Shown: positions 1 to 6,044, numbered from the stretch's first letter. The stretch is 6,061 bases of DNA from JAUXIQ01 sp030620925 [NCBI: Nitrospinota bacterium] (GCA_030620925.1 JAUXIQ010000137.1:1-6061); one strand, 5' to 3'. The notes: generated by a model from the sequence alone, not told the origin. Numbers and translations are program-made.

Positions 1-181
1 ACTCTCCCACGAGCATAGTGCGCAACGAATGATGGTTTTCCATAAATTTATTTATACTTAAAATTCTTTTTGTGTTAAATTGATGGTTTTGAACCTTAAT
101 TTTACGGGTTTCAGCACTCCTTTATCGGAGGGTTAGAACGAGTGATAATTCGTTGAATGTTGTTTTCAGTGCCGAATGGGT

Positions 182-210
182 TTGACAACTGGAATCATAT
201 CTATTAGAAA
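182..210 (+). promoter_or_regulatory. Probable sigma70-type promoter of the four-gene operon
   Basis: A perfect -35 hexamer TTGACA (182-187) is followed after 17 bases by TAGAAA (205-210), which matches the -10 consensus at four of six positions. Transcription would start near 217 and give an untranslated leader of roughly 44 bases before the ATG at 261. The surrounding 180 bases are AT-rich, as promoter regions often are. No other good promoter was seen ahead of the operon, and the genes behind it are packed too tightly to need their own. The assignment rests on consensus matching only. Confidence 0.5.
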
Positions 211-260
211 TATCGGCTGTGTCTGAGATTCCAATGCAGTGAGTCAGGGAGGCTAAATAT

Positions 261-1211
261 ATGATAAAGGTGGAGAATCTTACCAAAAATTATGGTTTTG
301 TAGAGGCAATAAAGGACGTATCCTTCAACGTCGGTGAGGGGGAGGTTCTGGGGCTCCTGGGGCCAAATGGAGCAGGCAAGACTACTACAATGCGGGTCCT
401 CACCTGTTTCCTCCCGGCGACCAGCGGGAAAGCGTCCATTGCCGGATACGACGTCTTCCATCAGCCCATGGAGGTAAGGAGCAGGATAGGTTATCTCCCG
501 GAAACCGTCCCCCTATACGAGGATATGCGAGTCAAGGATTATCTGGACTTCGTTGCCGACTTAAAGGGATTGGAAAAGAAGGGGAGGTCGCAGAGAGTTT
601 CCAGGGTCATGGGAGAGTGCGCCATCGAGGACCGCGCAAACTGGCTCATCCGCACCCTTTCCAAAGGTTTGCGACAGAGGGTGGGCCTGGCCCAGGCGCT
701 CATCAACGATCCTCAGGTGCTCATACTGGACGAGCCTACAATAGGGTTGGATCCTAAACAGATAATAGAGATCAGACAGCATATAAAAGATATGGCAGGC
801 AGACGCACCGTTATTTTAAGCTCTCACGTGCTCCCCGAGGTGAGCATGGTCTGCCAGCGAGTGCTTATAATCAATAAGGGGAAGGTGGTGGCCGAAGATA
901 CTCCCTCCAAACTCACTCAGAGGCTGCAGAAGAAGGTCTCCGTGAGGTTGCAGGTAAAAGGGCCGGTGGATGAAGTTAAATCAGCGCTGGTAAGAGTGGA
1001 TGGGGTGACGGGGGTAAACCTCAGCAGTCAGCCGGCTACCGATGTAGGAGAGTTCATGGTGGACACCAGGAAGGAGTTGGACCTCAGGAGCAAGCTGGCC
1101 GCTGAGGTGGTGCGAAACAACTGGGACCTCCTTGAGCTAACCTCGAGCACCATGACTCTGGAGGACATATTCGTTCAACTGGTCACGGAAGAGAAGGAGG
1201 TGGAAGCATGA
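261..1211 (+). CDS. ABC-2 type transporter ATP-binding protein, GldA/DrrA-like
   Basis: This 316-residue cytoplasmic ATPase should power the permease encoded next. The nucleotide-binding domain fills residues 1 to about 220. Walker A is GPNGAGKTT (34-42), the signature is LSKGLRQRV (133-141), Walker B with its catalytic Glu is VLILDEP (153-159, Glu158), the D-loop follows at GLD (162-164), and the H-loop His is 189. The Q-loop position carries Glu81 (GYLPE) instead of Gln, and the signature is LSKGL rather than LSGGQ. Both variants are familiar in the GldA/DrrA/NosF-type branch. Residues about 228-316 form the C-terminal extension usual in DrrA-like proteins. The ATG is preceded by AGGGAGG (246-252) with 8-base spacing. 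The stop overlaps the start of the permease gene by four bases. Family assignment is firm. The GldA label is by resemblance and gene order, and the substrate cannot be read from the sequence. Confidence 0.95.
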   Translation: MIKVENLTKNYGFVEAIKDVSFNVGEGEVLGLLGPNGAGKTTTMRVLTCFLPATSGKASIAGYDVFHQPMEVRSRIGYLPETVPLYEDMRVKDYLDFVADLKGLEKKGRSQRVSRVMGECAIEDRANWLIRTLSKGLRQRVGLAQALINDPQVLILDEPTIGLDPKQIIEIRQHIKDMAGRRTVILSSHVLPEVSMVCQRVLIINKGKVVAEDTPSKLTQRLQKKVSVRLQVKGPVDEVKSALVRVDGVTGVNLSSQPATDVGEFMVDTRKELDLRSKLAAEVVRNNWDLLELTSSTMTLEDIFVQLVTEEKEVEA

Positions 1212-1972
1212 AAAACTTCTACCCCATCTATAAAAAGGAGCTCGCCACATACTTCACCTCCCCCATAGCCTACGTGGTGATGGCCGTTTTTCTGATCTTC
1301 GCGGGGTTCTGGTTTTATTCGCAGACCATAAGCTTTTACATCACCAGCATGGAATACGCCAACAACCCTAACCTCAGGCTGAACCTTACCGACTCAGTGG
1401 TGGTCAACATAGTGTGGATAATGTCTTTCTTTTCCATCTTCATAGTGCCCGGATTGACCATGCGTCTCTACTCCGAGGAGAAAAAGATGGGCACCATGGA
1501 GCTTCTCTTCACCTACCCGGTTAAAGACATAGAGGTGGTAATGGGCAAAGGGCTGGCCTGTTTCACCGTTTACGCGGTCATGATTGCGATTACCATCCTC
1601 TACCCTGTGATCCTTTTCATGTTCGGACAGCCGGAAATAGGTCCCCTGGTGACGGGTTATGTGGGTATGTTACTGATTGGTTTTTCTTTCATTATGTTGG
1701 GCGGCTTCCTCTCTACATTGACCGAGAACCAGATTGTGGCTTACATTCTTGGCGTAGGTGTGCTCATGTTGTTATGGATGCTGCGGTATTTCGGGGATTA
1801 CTTCACCCCTCGCGCTGCGGAAGTTTTCAGCCACCTGTCCACCAGTGGGTACGTGAGCGATTTTTCCAGGGGTGTTTTCGATACCAAAGATTTTATATTC
1901 TACGCAAATTTCTCCATATTCTGTATCTTCGTTACCCTCAGGTCACTCGAATCGAAAAAATGGAGGGGCTAG
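1208..1972 (+). CDS. ABC-2 type transporter permease, GldF-like
   Basis: This 254-residue inner-membrane protein is the transmembrane partner of the preceding ATPase. A short cytoplasmic N-terminus with the pattern YKKELATYFTSP (8-19) leads into six predicted helices at about 20-37, 64-85, 115-138, 146-170, 175-192 and 229-245. Between helices 2 and 3 lies the conserved cytoplasmic stretch RLYSEEKKMGTMELL (86-100), which is characteristic of the GldF/NosY-like ABC-2 permeases and is thought to contact the ATPase. The C-terminal run with FSRGVFDTKDFIFY (219-232) and the RSLESKKWRG ending (245-254) are also typical of GldF-type proteins. The length fits the family. The start is well fixed: AAGGAGGT (1194-1201) lies 6 bases before the ATG, and the ATGA overlap with the upstream stop suggests translational coupling. 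The transported substrate, if any, is unknown. Confidence 0.93.
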   Translation: MKNFYPIYKKELATYFTSPIAYVVMAVFLIFAGFWFYSQTISFYITSMEYANNPNLRLNLTDSVVVNIVWIMSFFSIFIVPGLTMRLYSEEKKMGTMELLFTYPVKDIEVVMGKGLACFTVYAVMIAITILYPVILFMFGQPEIGPLVTGYVGMLLIGFSFIMLGGFLSTLTENQIVAYILGVGVLMLLWMLRYFGDYFTPRAAEVFSHLSTSGYVSDFSRGVFDTKDFIFYANFSIFCIFVTLRSLESKKWRG

Positions 1973-1975
1973 TCG

Positions 1976-3532
1976 ATGGGCCGACACTCTATGATACTGG
2001 GTCTGGCCGGGGTCGGCCTTGCGGCTCTGGGCCTTGCGTTGTGGGTGGTCAAGTTTGAGTTCGATATTTCAGTAGCCATCACAACCATCGCCGGGCTTTT
2101 CCTGCTGCTATTCACCCTGTTCATCAATTTCAACGCTTTCAGGGATTTCATCGGGAAGCGTTCTACCAGGTATGGAATGGGCAGCATTGTCACCGTTATA
2201 CTGGTGCTGGCCATCATTATTTTCGTGGAGGCCATATCCGCGAGACATCACCTCAGGGTGGATTTAACCGAAAACAAGAGGTACAGCCTCTCGAGCCAGA
2301 CCGTCAAAGTGCTCGAGGGATTGAATTACGATGTAGAGGTGCTGGCCTTTTATGGCAAAAACCAGGCTCAGAAAGTCTCTTTCGAGCGGTTGCTGAAGCT
2401 TTACAAGTATCACTCGACCCGCTTTCGATATAAGATGGTAGACCCGGAAATGGAGCCCTCGCTGACCAAAGAACACGGGGTGATACTGTACGGAACCACC
2501 GTTGTCAAGAGAGGCGATATGCAAGCGAAAATTGAGGAGGGCACCGAGGAGAAGCTCACTAACGCCATCTTAAAGGTGGTGAGAACCGGCCAGAAAGTGG
2601 TCTACGTTCTCAAAGGACACGGCGAGCAGGCGCTGGAGGACGAGAGCGATGCCGGCTACAGCAGGACCAGGGAGAGCATGGAGGGGGAGAGTTATGTGAT
2701 CAAGGAGCTTGTTCTCCTGAGGGAAGAGGCGGTGCCGGAGGATGCCGCCCTGATTATAGTATCCGGACCAAAAGTGCTCCCTGAAAAGCGTGAGCTGGAG
2801 TTATTGTCCAGGTATATTGATGGGGGGGGGAGCGTAATGTTTATGATCGATCCCGGTAACGCTCCCGGCATTAAAGATTTCCTCATCAAATATGGGGTGG
2901 TGCGCAATAATGATATTGTTGTGGACTCGACGAGCAGGATGTTCGGGGCGGATTTCAGGATGCCTGTGGTTACCGAGTACGCCCCGCACCCCATAACCGA
3001 AAACTTCAGGGTGGCCTCCTTCTTCCCCGTGGCCCGATCGGTGAACGTGGATCAGGATAAAGTACCCGAAGGGGGGAGGGTAAAGGTTCTCGCCTCCACA
3101 AGTCCCAAAAGCTGGGCGGAGACGGATTTCGAGGAACTGAAGAAGGGTCGGGCAGAATTCAAGGAGGGTGTAGACACTTACGGGCCGGTGCCGGTGGCGG
3201 TGGTGGTAACTATAGGTGAAGATAAGGTGCAGCTTGCCACGAAGACTAAGAAGACTCCCGTGGCTAAAATTGTGGTATTCGGCGATTCGGATTTCGCCAA
3301 CAACTCTTACCTTAGCGCAGCGGGGAATCGCGACCTTTTCCTTAACACCGTCCGGTGGCTGGCCGGAGAGGAAGACCTGATTGCCATACGCCCCAGGAGT
3401 TTGAACAGTACGCCCCTCTTTCTCAAAGCTTCGCAGGCAAGATTCATCTTCATTGTCCCCGTGGTGGTGATGCCGGCGGCAGTGCTGGCGATAGGGTTGA
3501 TTATTATCTCCAGGAGGAAGAAGATCGCGTGA
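1976..3532 (+). CDS. GldG-like ABC transporter auxiliary protein, membrane-anchored with a large periplasmic domain
   Basis: This 518-residue protein resembles GldG and the Pfam 'ABC_transp_aux' family. Three N-terminal helices lie at about 7-25, 33-50 and 68-87. A soluble region of about 400 residues follows, then one C-terminal helix (490-512) capped by RRKK, which should sit in the cytoplasm and so place the soluble part in the periplasm. Family landmarks are RVDLTENKRYSLS (94-106) just after helix 3, KGHGE (213-217), the VSGPK and IDGGG...MIDP strand-turn patterns around 260-295, and GDSDFANN (436-443). The soluble fold is related, from memory, to the GIFT domain shared with eukaryotic IFT52. 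It is probably structural and not enzymatic. The ATG follows the permease stop by 3 bases, with GGAGG at 1962-1966. A run of nine G bases (2822-2830) encodes the Gly-Gly-Gly turn. The downstream gene overlaps its stop by four bases. Confidence 0.9.
   Translation: MGRHSMILGLAGVGLAALGLALWVVKFEFDISVAITTIAGLFLLLFTLFINFNAFRDFIGKRSTRYGMGSIVTVILVLAIIIFVEAISARHHLRVDLTENKRYSLSSQTVKVLEGLNYDVEVLAFYGKNQAQKVSFERLLKLYKYHSTRFRYKMVDPEMEPSLTKEHGVILYGTTVVKRGDMQAKIEEGTEEKLTNAILKVVRTGQKVVYVLKGHGEQALEDESDAGYSRTRESMEGESYVIKELVLLREEAVPEDAALIIVSGPKVLPEKRELELLSRYIDGGGSVMFMIDPGNAPGIKDFLIKYGVVRNNDIVVDSTSRMFGADFRMPVVTEYAPHPITENFRVASFFPVARSVNVDQDKVPEGGRVKVLASTSPKSWAETDFEELKKGRAEFKEGVDTYGPVPVAVVVTIGEDKVQLATKTKKTPVAKIVVFGDSDFANNSYLSAAGNRDLFLNTVRWLAGEEDLIAIRPRSLNSTPLFLKASQARFIFIVPVVVMPAAVLAIGLIIISRRKKIA
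3512..3517 (+). promoter_or_regulatory. Shine-Dalgarno that sets the GTG start of the DUF4340 gene
   Basis: AGGAGG lies inside the end of the GldG-like gene, 11 bases before the GTG at 3529 and 17 before a second in-frame GTG at 3535. The nearer GTG also forms a GTGA overlap with the TGA stop of the upstream gene, mirroring the ATGA overlap between the first two genes. Both facts favour 3529 over the far-upstream ATG at 3355, which would lie deep inside the neighbour. Confidence 0.6.
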
Positions 3533-5325
3533 GTGTGAAACGACTGATCCTCCTGGGAATTGTAGTGGCGGCGCTGGCCTTCTACTACAATATCAAAGAA
3601 GTAAAGATAGCCGGTGAGAAGCGGAAGGCCGAAGAGCTCAAGGCGAAAATTTTTCCCCACTCCAAGGATGATATCGCGGGATACAGGCTTGTGTTCAGGG
3701 ACAAGACGGTCCGTGTGGCAAAGGTCGGAAAGGGATGGAAGCTGCTTGAGCCGCTTGAGGATGATGGTGATCAGATGACTCTGGACAATATGGCCGCCAA
3801 CCTGACTAATAGCATTACTCTGAGGGTCCTGAAAGAGGACGTCAGCGAAAAGGACCTTAAAGAATACGGCCTGGATAGACCATTCATGGAGGTCTACGCA
3901 AAGCTGGCGGACGGTAGTAAAGAGGGGCCGGTGCTCATGGGAGACATGAGCCCTTTCGGCGGATACGTATACATGAGGAAGCCCGGAGATAAGAGTATCT
4001 ACCTGGCCAATGCCCTGTTCAGGAAGGGTCTTGATAAATCTCTCTATGAAATGCGGGATAAGATCGTCCTGCACTCGAGTGAGAAAATATTGGAAGAGAT
4101 TGAGCTGTCGGCTTCCGGCCGGCGGGTGAAGGCGGTGAAGGATGAGAGAGGTATATGGAGCATCGCCCGCCCCAAGGAATTATCGGTAGACAGTAAGGTC
4201 ATGAAGAATATGTTCGCAGCCCTCAGGGGGCAAAAGATAATAAAGTTTATTGCAGAAGAGCCTGAAAACCTCGCGCCTTACGGTTTGGATGTGCCCACGT
4301 ACAGGTACACCTTCTCTCCGCTCAATGATGGTTTATCGGCGACTCTGCTCATCGGCAAACCCCTGGAGGGAGAGGAAGGGGTTTACGCCAAATATCAGGA
4401 CTCGCCCAAAGTCTTTGCCCTTGGCAACGAGCTGTGGGAAAAAATGCCCAGGTCGCTCTACGAATTCCGAAAGAAGCGTTTTATAACCTTTTCCAATGGA
4501 GACATCCGGAAGATCGAGATAGAGAGCAAAGGGGTGAAGTTGGTGGTCGAGTTGGGAGAGGATGATGAATGGGTAATAACCAGTCCCCGTGAAATGAAGG
4601 GGGGCTACTATGAAATCAACAACTATATGTATGTAATTAAGGATATGGAAGCCCTCAGGTTTATCGGAGACCGCAGGGATGAGGCACCCGAGTATGGTTT
4701 CAGACCCCCTTTCCTCACCGTCAAGCTGTGGCCGGAAAACGCCCAGAAACCCATTTCCATGATGTTAGGTGGAAAAACCGGTGGAGGGAAGGGGCGTTAC
4801 GCCAGGGCCGATTCGGTGGAGGAATTGGTGGTCATTTCAGATGAGATTGTCGGAAAACTGCTTGTCGATATCAATGCCCTTCGGGACAAGAACATCACTT
4901 CTTTCGAGGAACCGGAGGTTAAAAAAATGGTAGTAAAGTTCCAGGATGAATCTCCTTTCGTAATAGTGCGGGAGCGAGAGGGCGAGGATAAGTGGCGGCT
5001 GGTCGAGCCGGTTGAAACCAAAGTGGATTTTCTGCGTGTGAAATCGATCATCTGGCGGCTGGAGGCGCTCAGGTACAACGAGATTATCATCGAAGAAGCG
5101 GAGTATGATGAAGCACAATACGGTTTCGATAAACCCAGCGTAAAAATTACCCTGTGGGGTGATGATGAAGACAAGCCGCTGGATATAGTGACCCTGGGGA
5201 ATCCCGCTATCAAAAAGGACAATATATATGTCCGTATAAAATCACGGTCCGGAGTCTACACCACCGATTCCGACCTGCTGGATAGAATCCCCAAAACAGT
5301 GGAAGAGCTTAAACAGAAGATGTAG
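3529..5325 (+). CDS. DUF4340-type membrane-anchored periplasmic protein with four tandem modules
   Basis: With the GTG start at 3529 the product is 598 residues. A basic N-terminus (VSVKR) and one hydrophobic segment (about 6-20) look like an uncleaved signal anchor. No lipobox Cys is seen, so the rest should lie in the periplasm. The soluble part resembles the DUF4340 family, which is commonly found next to GldF/GldG-like genes. Four modules repeat the same landmarks: a Trp strand ending in Pro (Trp70, 210, 348, 489), then YG(L/F)..P (Tyr113, 251, 389, 531). A linker of the form (Y/N)x(F/L/M)R(D/K)K joins one module to the next (172-178, 310-316, 448-454). The pattern predicts repeated beta-rich domains, perhaps a binding arm or scaffold for the ABC complex. 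No catalytic motif is visible. The frame stays open upstream to 3355, but starting there would overlap the neighbour by about 180 bases and put a non-membrane tail before the anchor. Its function is unknown. Confidence 0.88.
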   Translation: MSVKRLILLGIVVAALAFYYNIKEVKIAGEKRKAEELKAKIFPHSKDDIAGYRLVFRDKTVRVAKVGKGWKLLEPLEDDGDQMTLDNMAANLTNSITLRVLKEDVSEKDLKEYGLDRPFMEVYAKLADGSKEGPVLMGDMSPFGGYVYMRKPGDKSIYLANALFRKGLDKSLYEMRDKIVLHSSEKILEEIELSASGRRVKAVKDERGIWSIARPKELSVDSKVMKNMFAALRGQKIIKFIAEEPENLAPYGLDVPTYRYTFSPLNDGLSATLLIGKPLEGEEGVYAKYQDSPKVFALGNELWEKMPRSLYEFRKKRFITFSNGDIRKIEIESKGVKLVVELGEDDEWVITSPREMKGGYYEINNYMYVIKDMEALRFIGDRRDEAPEYGFRPPFLTVKLWPENAQKPISMMLGGKTGGGKGRYARADSVEELVVISDEIVGKLLVDINALRDKNITSFEEPEVKKMVVKFQDESPFVIVREREGEDKWRLVEPVETKVDFLRVKSIIWRLEALRYNEIIIEEAEYDEAQYGFDKPSVKITLWGDDEDKPLDIVTLGNPAIKKDNIYVRIKSRSGVYTTDSDLLDRIPKTVEELKQKM

Positions 5326-5380
5326 CCTTCGCCACCCGCCGATCAGTTTTCTGATAAAGTATTAAGGTTCACCCCCTCGA

Positions 5381-5445
5381 ATACCAAACCACCAAGGCAC
5401 AAAGGCTGAAAAACGCTATCAATGGTATCTTTGTGTCTTCGTGGT
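5381..5445. repeat. Imperfect inverted repeat of the ACCACCAAGGCACAAAG family
   Basis: The left arm ACCACCAAGGCACAAAG (5388-5404) and the right arm CTTTGTGTCTTCGTGGT (5429-5445) are reverse complements at 15 of 17 positions, with 24 bases between them. In RNA this would form a long stem-loop just behind the operon. The left arm with its ATACC lead (from 5381) recurs at 5802-5825. I recall this kind of arm as a very common dispersed repeat in environmental bacterial genomes. It may help define the 3' end of the operon transcript, but no T-tract follows closely. Confidence 0.7.
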
Positions 5446-5475
5446 AAAATTATGCTTTTTGCCATCCGCGTTAGT

Positions 5476-5506
5476 TCCCGCTATGCGGGACTTCGTTCAG
5501 AATGAC
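5476..5506 (-). repeat. Dispersed repeat of the GTCATTCTGAACGAAG type with a small hairpin
   Basis: Read on the minus strand, 5491-5506 gives GTCATTCTGAACGAAG, a string I recognise from interspersed repeats in many Desulfobacterota-like and other environmental genomes. It abuts a hairpin, TCCCGC (5476-5481) and GCGGGA (5485-5490) around a 3-base loop. Recognition is from memory and was not checked by a search. Confidence 0.5.
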
Positions 5507-5568
5507 AGGATGCGGAGTCGTAGGGGCACCTCTATAAAAGATTCAGGAATTCGCGGGTTATTAGAGTC

Positions 5569-5600
5569 TCCCTCCCTTGACGGGAGGGAAAAAGGGAGGG
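5569..5600. repeat. Hairpin repeat TCCCTCCC / GGGAGGGA with an extra GGGAGGG arm
   Basis: TCCCTCCC (5569-5576) and GGGAGGGA (5582-5589) form a perfect 8-bp stem with loop TTGAC. A second GGGAGGG (5594-5600) follows after a short A-run, so the left arm has two possible partners. The stem is followed by A bases and not T bases on the plus strand, so it is not an intrinsic terminator. It resembles another common dispersed repeat type. Confidence 0.65.
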
Positions 5601-5614
5601 TGAATATGGGTGAC

Positions 5615-5635
5615 CGTCCCGCGTGTGGCGGGATG
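5615..5635. repeat. Short GC-rich hairpin
   Basis: CGTCCCGC (5615-5622) pairs with GCGGGATG (5628-5635), including one G-T wobble, around loop GTGTG. The TCCCGC/GCGGGA core is the same as in the hairpin at 5476-5490, about 140 bases upstream, which suggests a common repeat origin. Confidence 0.55.
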
Positions 5636-5636
5636 T

Positions 5637-5728
5637 AACCCGCCCTTTGCATATAACCATCATCGTTGGGCGGGTTTAAAACCCGCCCCTACGACCCCAA
5701 ACGTTCCCAGCAATTTCTTGTAGGGGCG
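5637..5728. repeat. Compound palindromic repeat: AACCCGCCC, GGGCGGGTTT, AAACCCGCCC, then GTAGGGGCG
   Basis: GGGCGGGTTT (5668-5677) and AAACCCGCCC (5679-5688) are perfect 10-bp arms around one base. An earlier AACCCGCCC (5637-5645) can pair with the same central arm. CGCCCCTAC (5684-5692) is also a perfect 9-bp inverted match to GTAGGGGCG (5720-5728), and GTAGGGGC occurs once more at 5520-5527. The central arm therefore has competing partners. The unit looks like a dispersed palindromic element and not a protein-binding site unique to this locus. Confidence 0.7.
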
Positions 5729-5743
5729 ACCGACCGGGCGCCA

Positions 5744-5767
5744 TGGGCAGGCCCCTGTGCCTGCCCA
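5744..5767. repeat. Perfect 9-bp hairpin TGGGCAGGC / GCCTGCCCA
   Basis: The arms 5744-5752 and 5759-5767 are exact reverse complements with a 6-base loop CCCTGT. It lies just behind GTAGGGGCG and the GACC-rich stretch, and looks like the outer part of the same repeat cluster. The downstream bases are AT-rich but not a T-run, so I do not call a terminator. Confidence 0.65.
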
Positions 5768-5801
5768 AATAATATAAATACCAATAACGGGCAACCATAA
5801 A

Positions 5802-5846
5802 ATACCCAACCACCAAGGCACAAAGAATATCCGTGTAAATCTGTGT
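5802..5846 (+). repeat. Second copy of the ACCACCAAGGCACAAAG repeat, with a GTGTAAAT tail
   Basis: Positions 5802-5825 match 5381-5404 at 23 of 24 bases in the same orientation, 421 bases apart. The copy runs into ATCCGTGTAAATCTGTGT (5829-5846), itself a near-duplicated GTGT unit that I recall as another frequent companion of this repeat in environmental genomes. The near identity of the two copies is visible directly. Confidence 0.75.
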
Positions 5847-5901
5847 GCACCCTTCGCTTTGCTCGAGGGCAAGCCCGTGGTTCCTTTCGGCAGGGCCGCG
5901 A

Positions 5902-5918
5902 GTTTTGTATTGCAAAAC
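5902..5918. repeat. Small inverted repeat GTTTTG / CAAAAC
   Basis: GTTTTG (5902-5907) and CAAAAC (5913-5918) pair around TATTG. The stem is short and AT-rich. It marks the right edge of the repeat cluster, and no function can be assigned. Confidence 0.35.
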
Positions 5919-5968
5919 AGTTATCCATTGGCTATAAGGTCGGAATACAGGTATATTAGAGCATTCCC

Positions 5969-5997
5969 TTGACCGAATCTTTAATTATTCCTTTGAT
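5969..5997 (+). promoter_or_regulatory. Possible sigma70-type promoter for the gene at the right edge
   Basis: TTGACC (5969-5974) matches five of six -35 positions. After 17 bases comes TTTGAT (5992-5997), a four-of-six match to the -10 box. A start of transcription near 6004 would give a leader of about 40 bases. The arrangement is similar to the promoter proposed ahead of the four-gene operon. Consensus matching only. Confidence 0.35.
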
Positions 5998-5998
5998 T

Positions 5999-6013
5999 TT
6001 GGGGTTACCCCAA
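5999..6013. promoter_or_regulatory. Perfect 15-bp palindrome, possible operator
   Basis: TTGGGGTTACCCCAA has 7-bp perfect arms around a single T. It sits directly behind the proposed -10 box and over the predicted transcription start, 31 bases before the ATG. That position suits a repressor site. It could instead fold as a small hairpin in the 5' leader. It differs in sequence from the repeat cluster upstream. Confidence 0.4.
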
Positions 6014-6044
6014 CTTTATCAGAACATCTTATCCGGAGGTCGTT

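Larger units (their letters stand above)
5326..6034. other. Long non-coding stretch, mosaic of dispersed repeats and hairpins
   Basis: About 700 bases separate the operon from the next gene. Short open frames exist on both strands (for example 5441-5638 plus and 5660-5928 minus). They have no ribosome binding site, translate to low-complexity or repeat-derived peptides, and overlap each other, so I do not call them genes. The region instead holds several short repeat units and hairpins, listed separately. I see no tRNA, rRNA or CRISPR array, and no hairpin followed by a T-run that would qualify as a clear intrinsic terminator for the operon. Confidence 0.75.

Noticed and set aside
2-61. A possible tail of an upstream gene running in from the left edge
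   Set aside because: Only 19 sense codons precede a TAA, the stretch becomes AT-rich, and no recognisable C-terminus or terminator follows. It cannot be told from chance.
31-90. Direct repeat GATGGTTTT at 31-39 and 82-90
   Set aside because: Nine AT-rich bases twice in an AT-rich leader is weak evidence, and there is no third copy or regular spacing to suggest an array or operator.
3355-3528. An upstream in-frame extension of the DUF4340 protein from ATG 3355
   Set aside because: It would overlap the GldG-like gene by about 180 bases and put 58 unrelated residues before the signal anchor. The GTG at 3529 has a Shine-Dalgarno sequence and the same stop-start overlap style as the first gene pair.
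3307-4074. A 255-codon open frame on the minus strand opposite the GldG-like and DUF4340 genes
   Set aside because: It lies wholly antisense to two well-supported genes and straddles their junction. Its translation shows no domain that I recognise, and no Shine-Dalgarno was identified. It is a shadow of the codon pattern on the plus strand.
5342-5355. ATCAG-TTTT-CTGAT hairpin just behind the operon stop as a terminator
   Set aside because: The stem has only 5 bp, is not GC-rich and is followed by AAAG, not a T-run, so it does not meet the pattern of an intrinsic terminator.
5441-5638. A 65-codon plus-strand open frame behind the operon
   Set aside because: It runs through several hairpin repeats, has no ribosome binding site, and gives an Arg/Gly-rich peptide with no recognisable features.
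5388-5825. A CRISPR array formed from the repeated ACCACCAAGGCACAAAG units
   Set aside because: There are only two direct copies, 421 bases apart, and one inverted copy. There is no regular spacer length and no cas gene nearby.
5660-5928. Three overlapping minus-strand open frames of 70-79 codons
   Set aside because: They overlap in different frames within the repeat cluster. Peptide ends such as VGAGFKPAQ are translations of the GGGTTTAAAACCC palindrome, a familiar source of false small genes.
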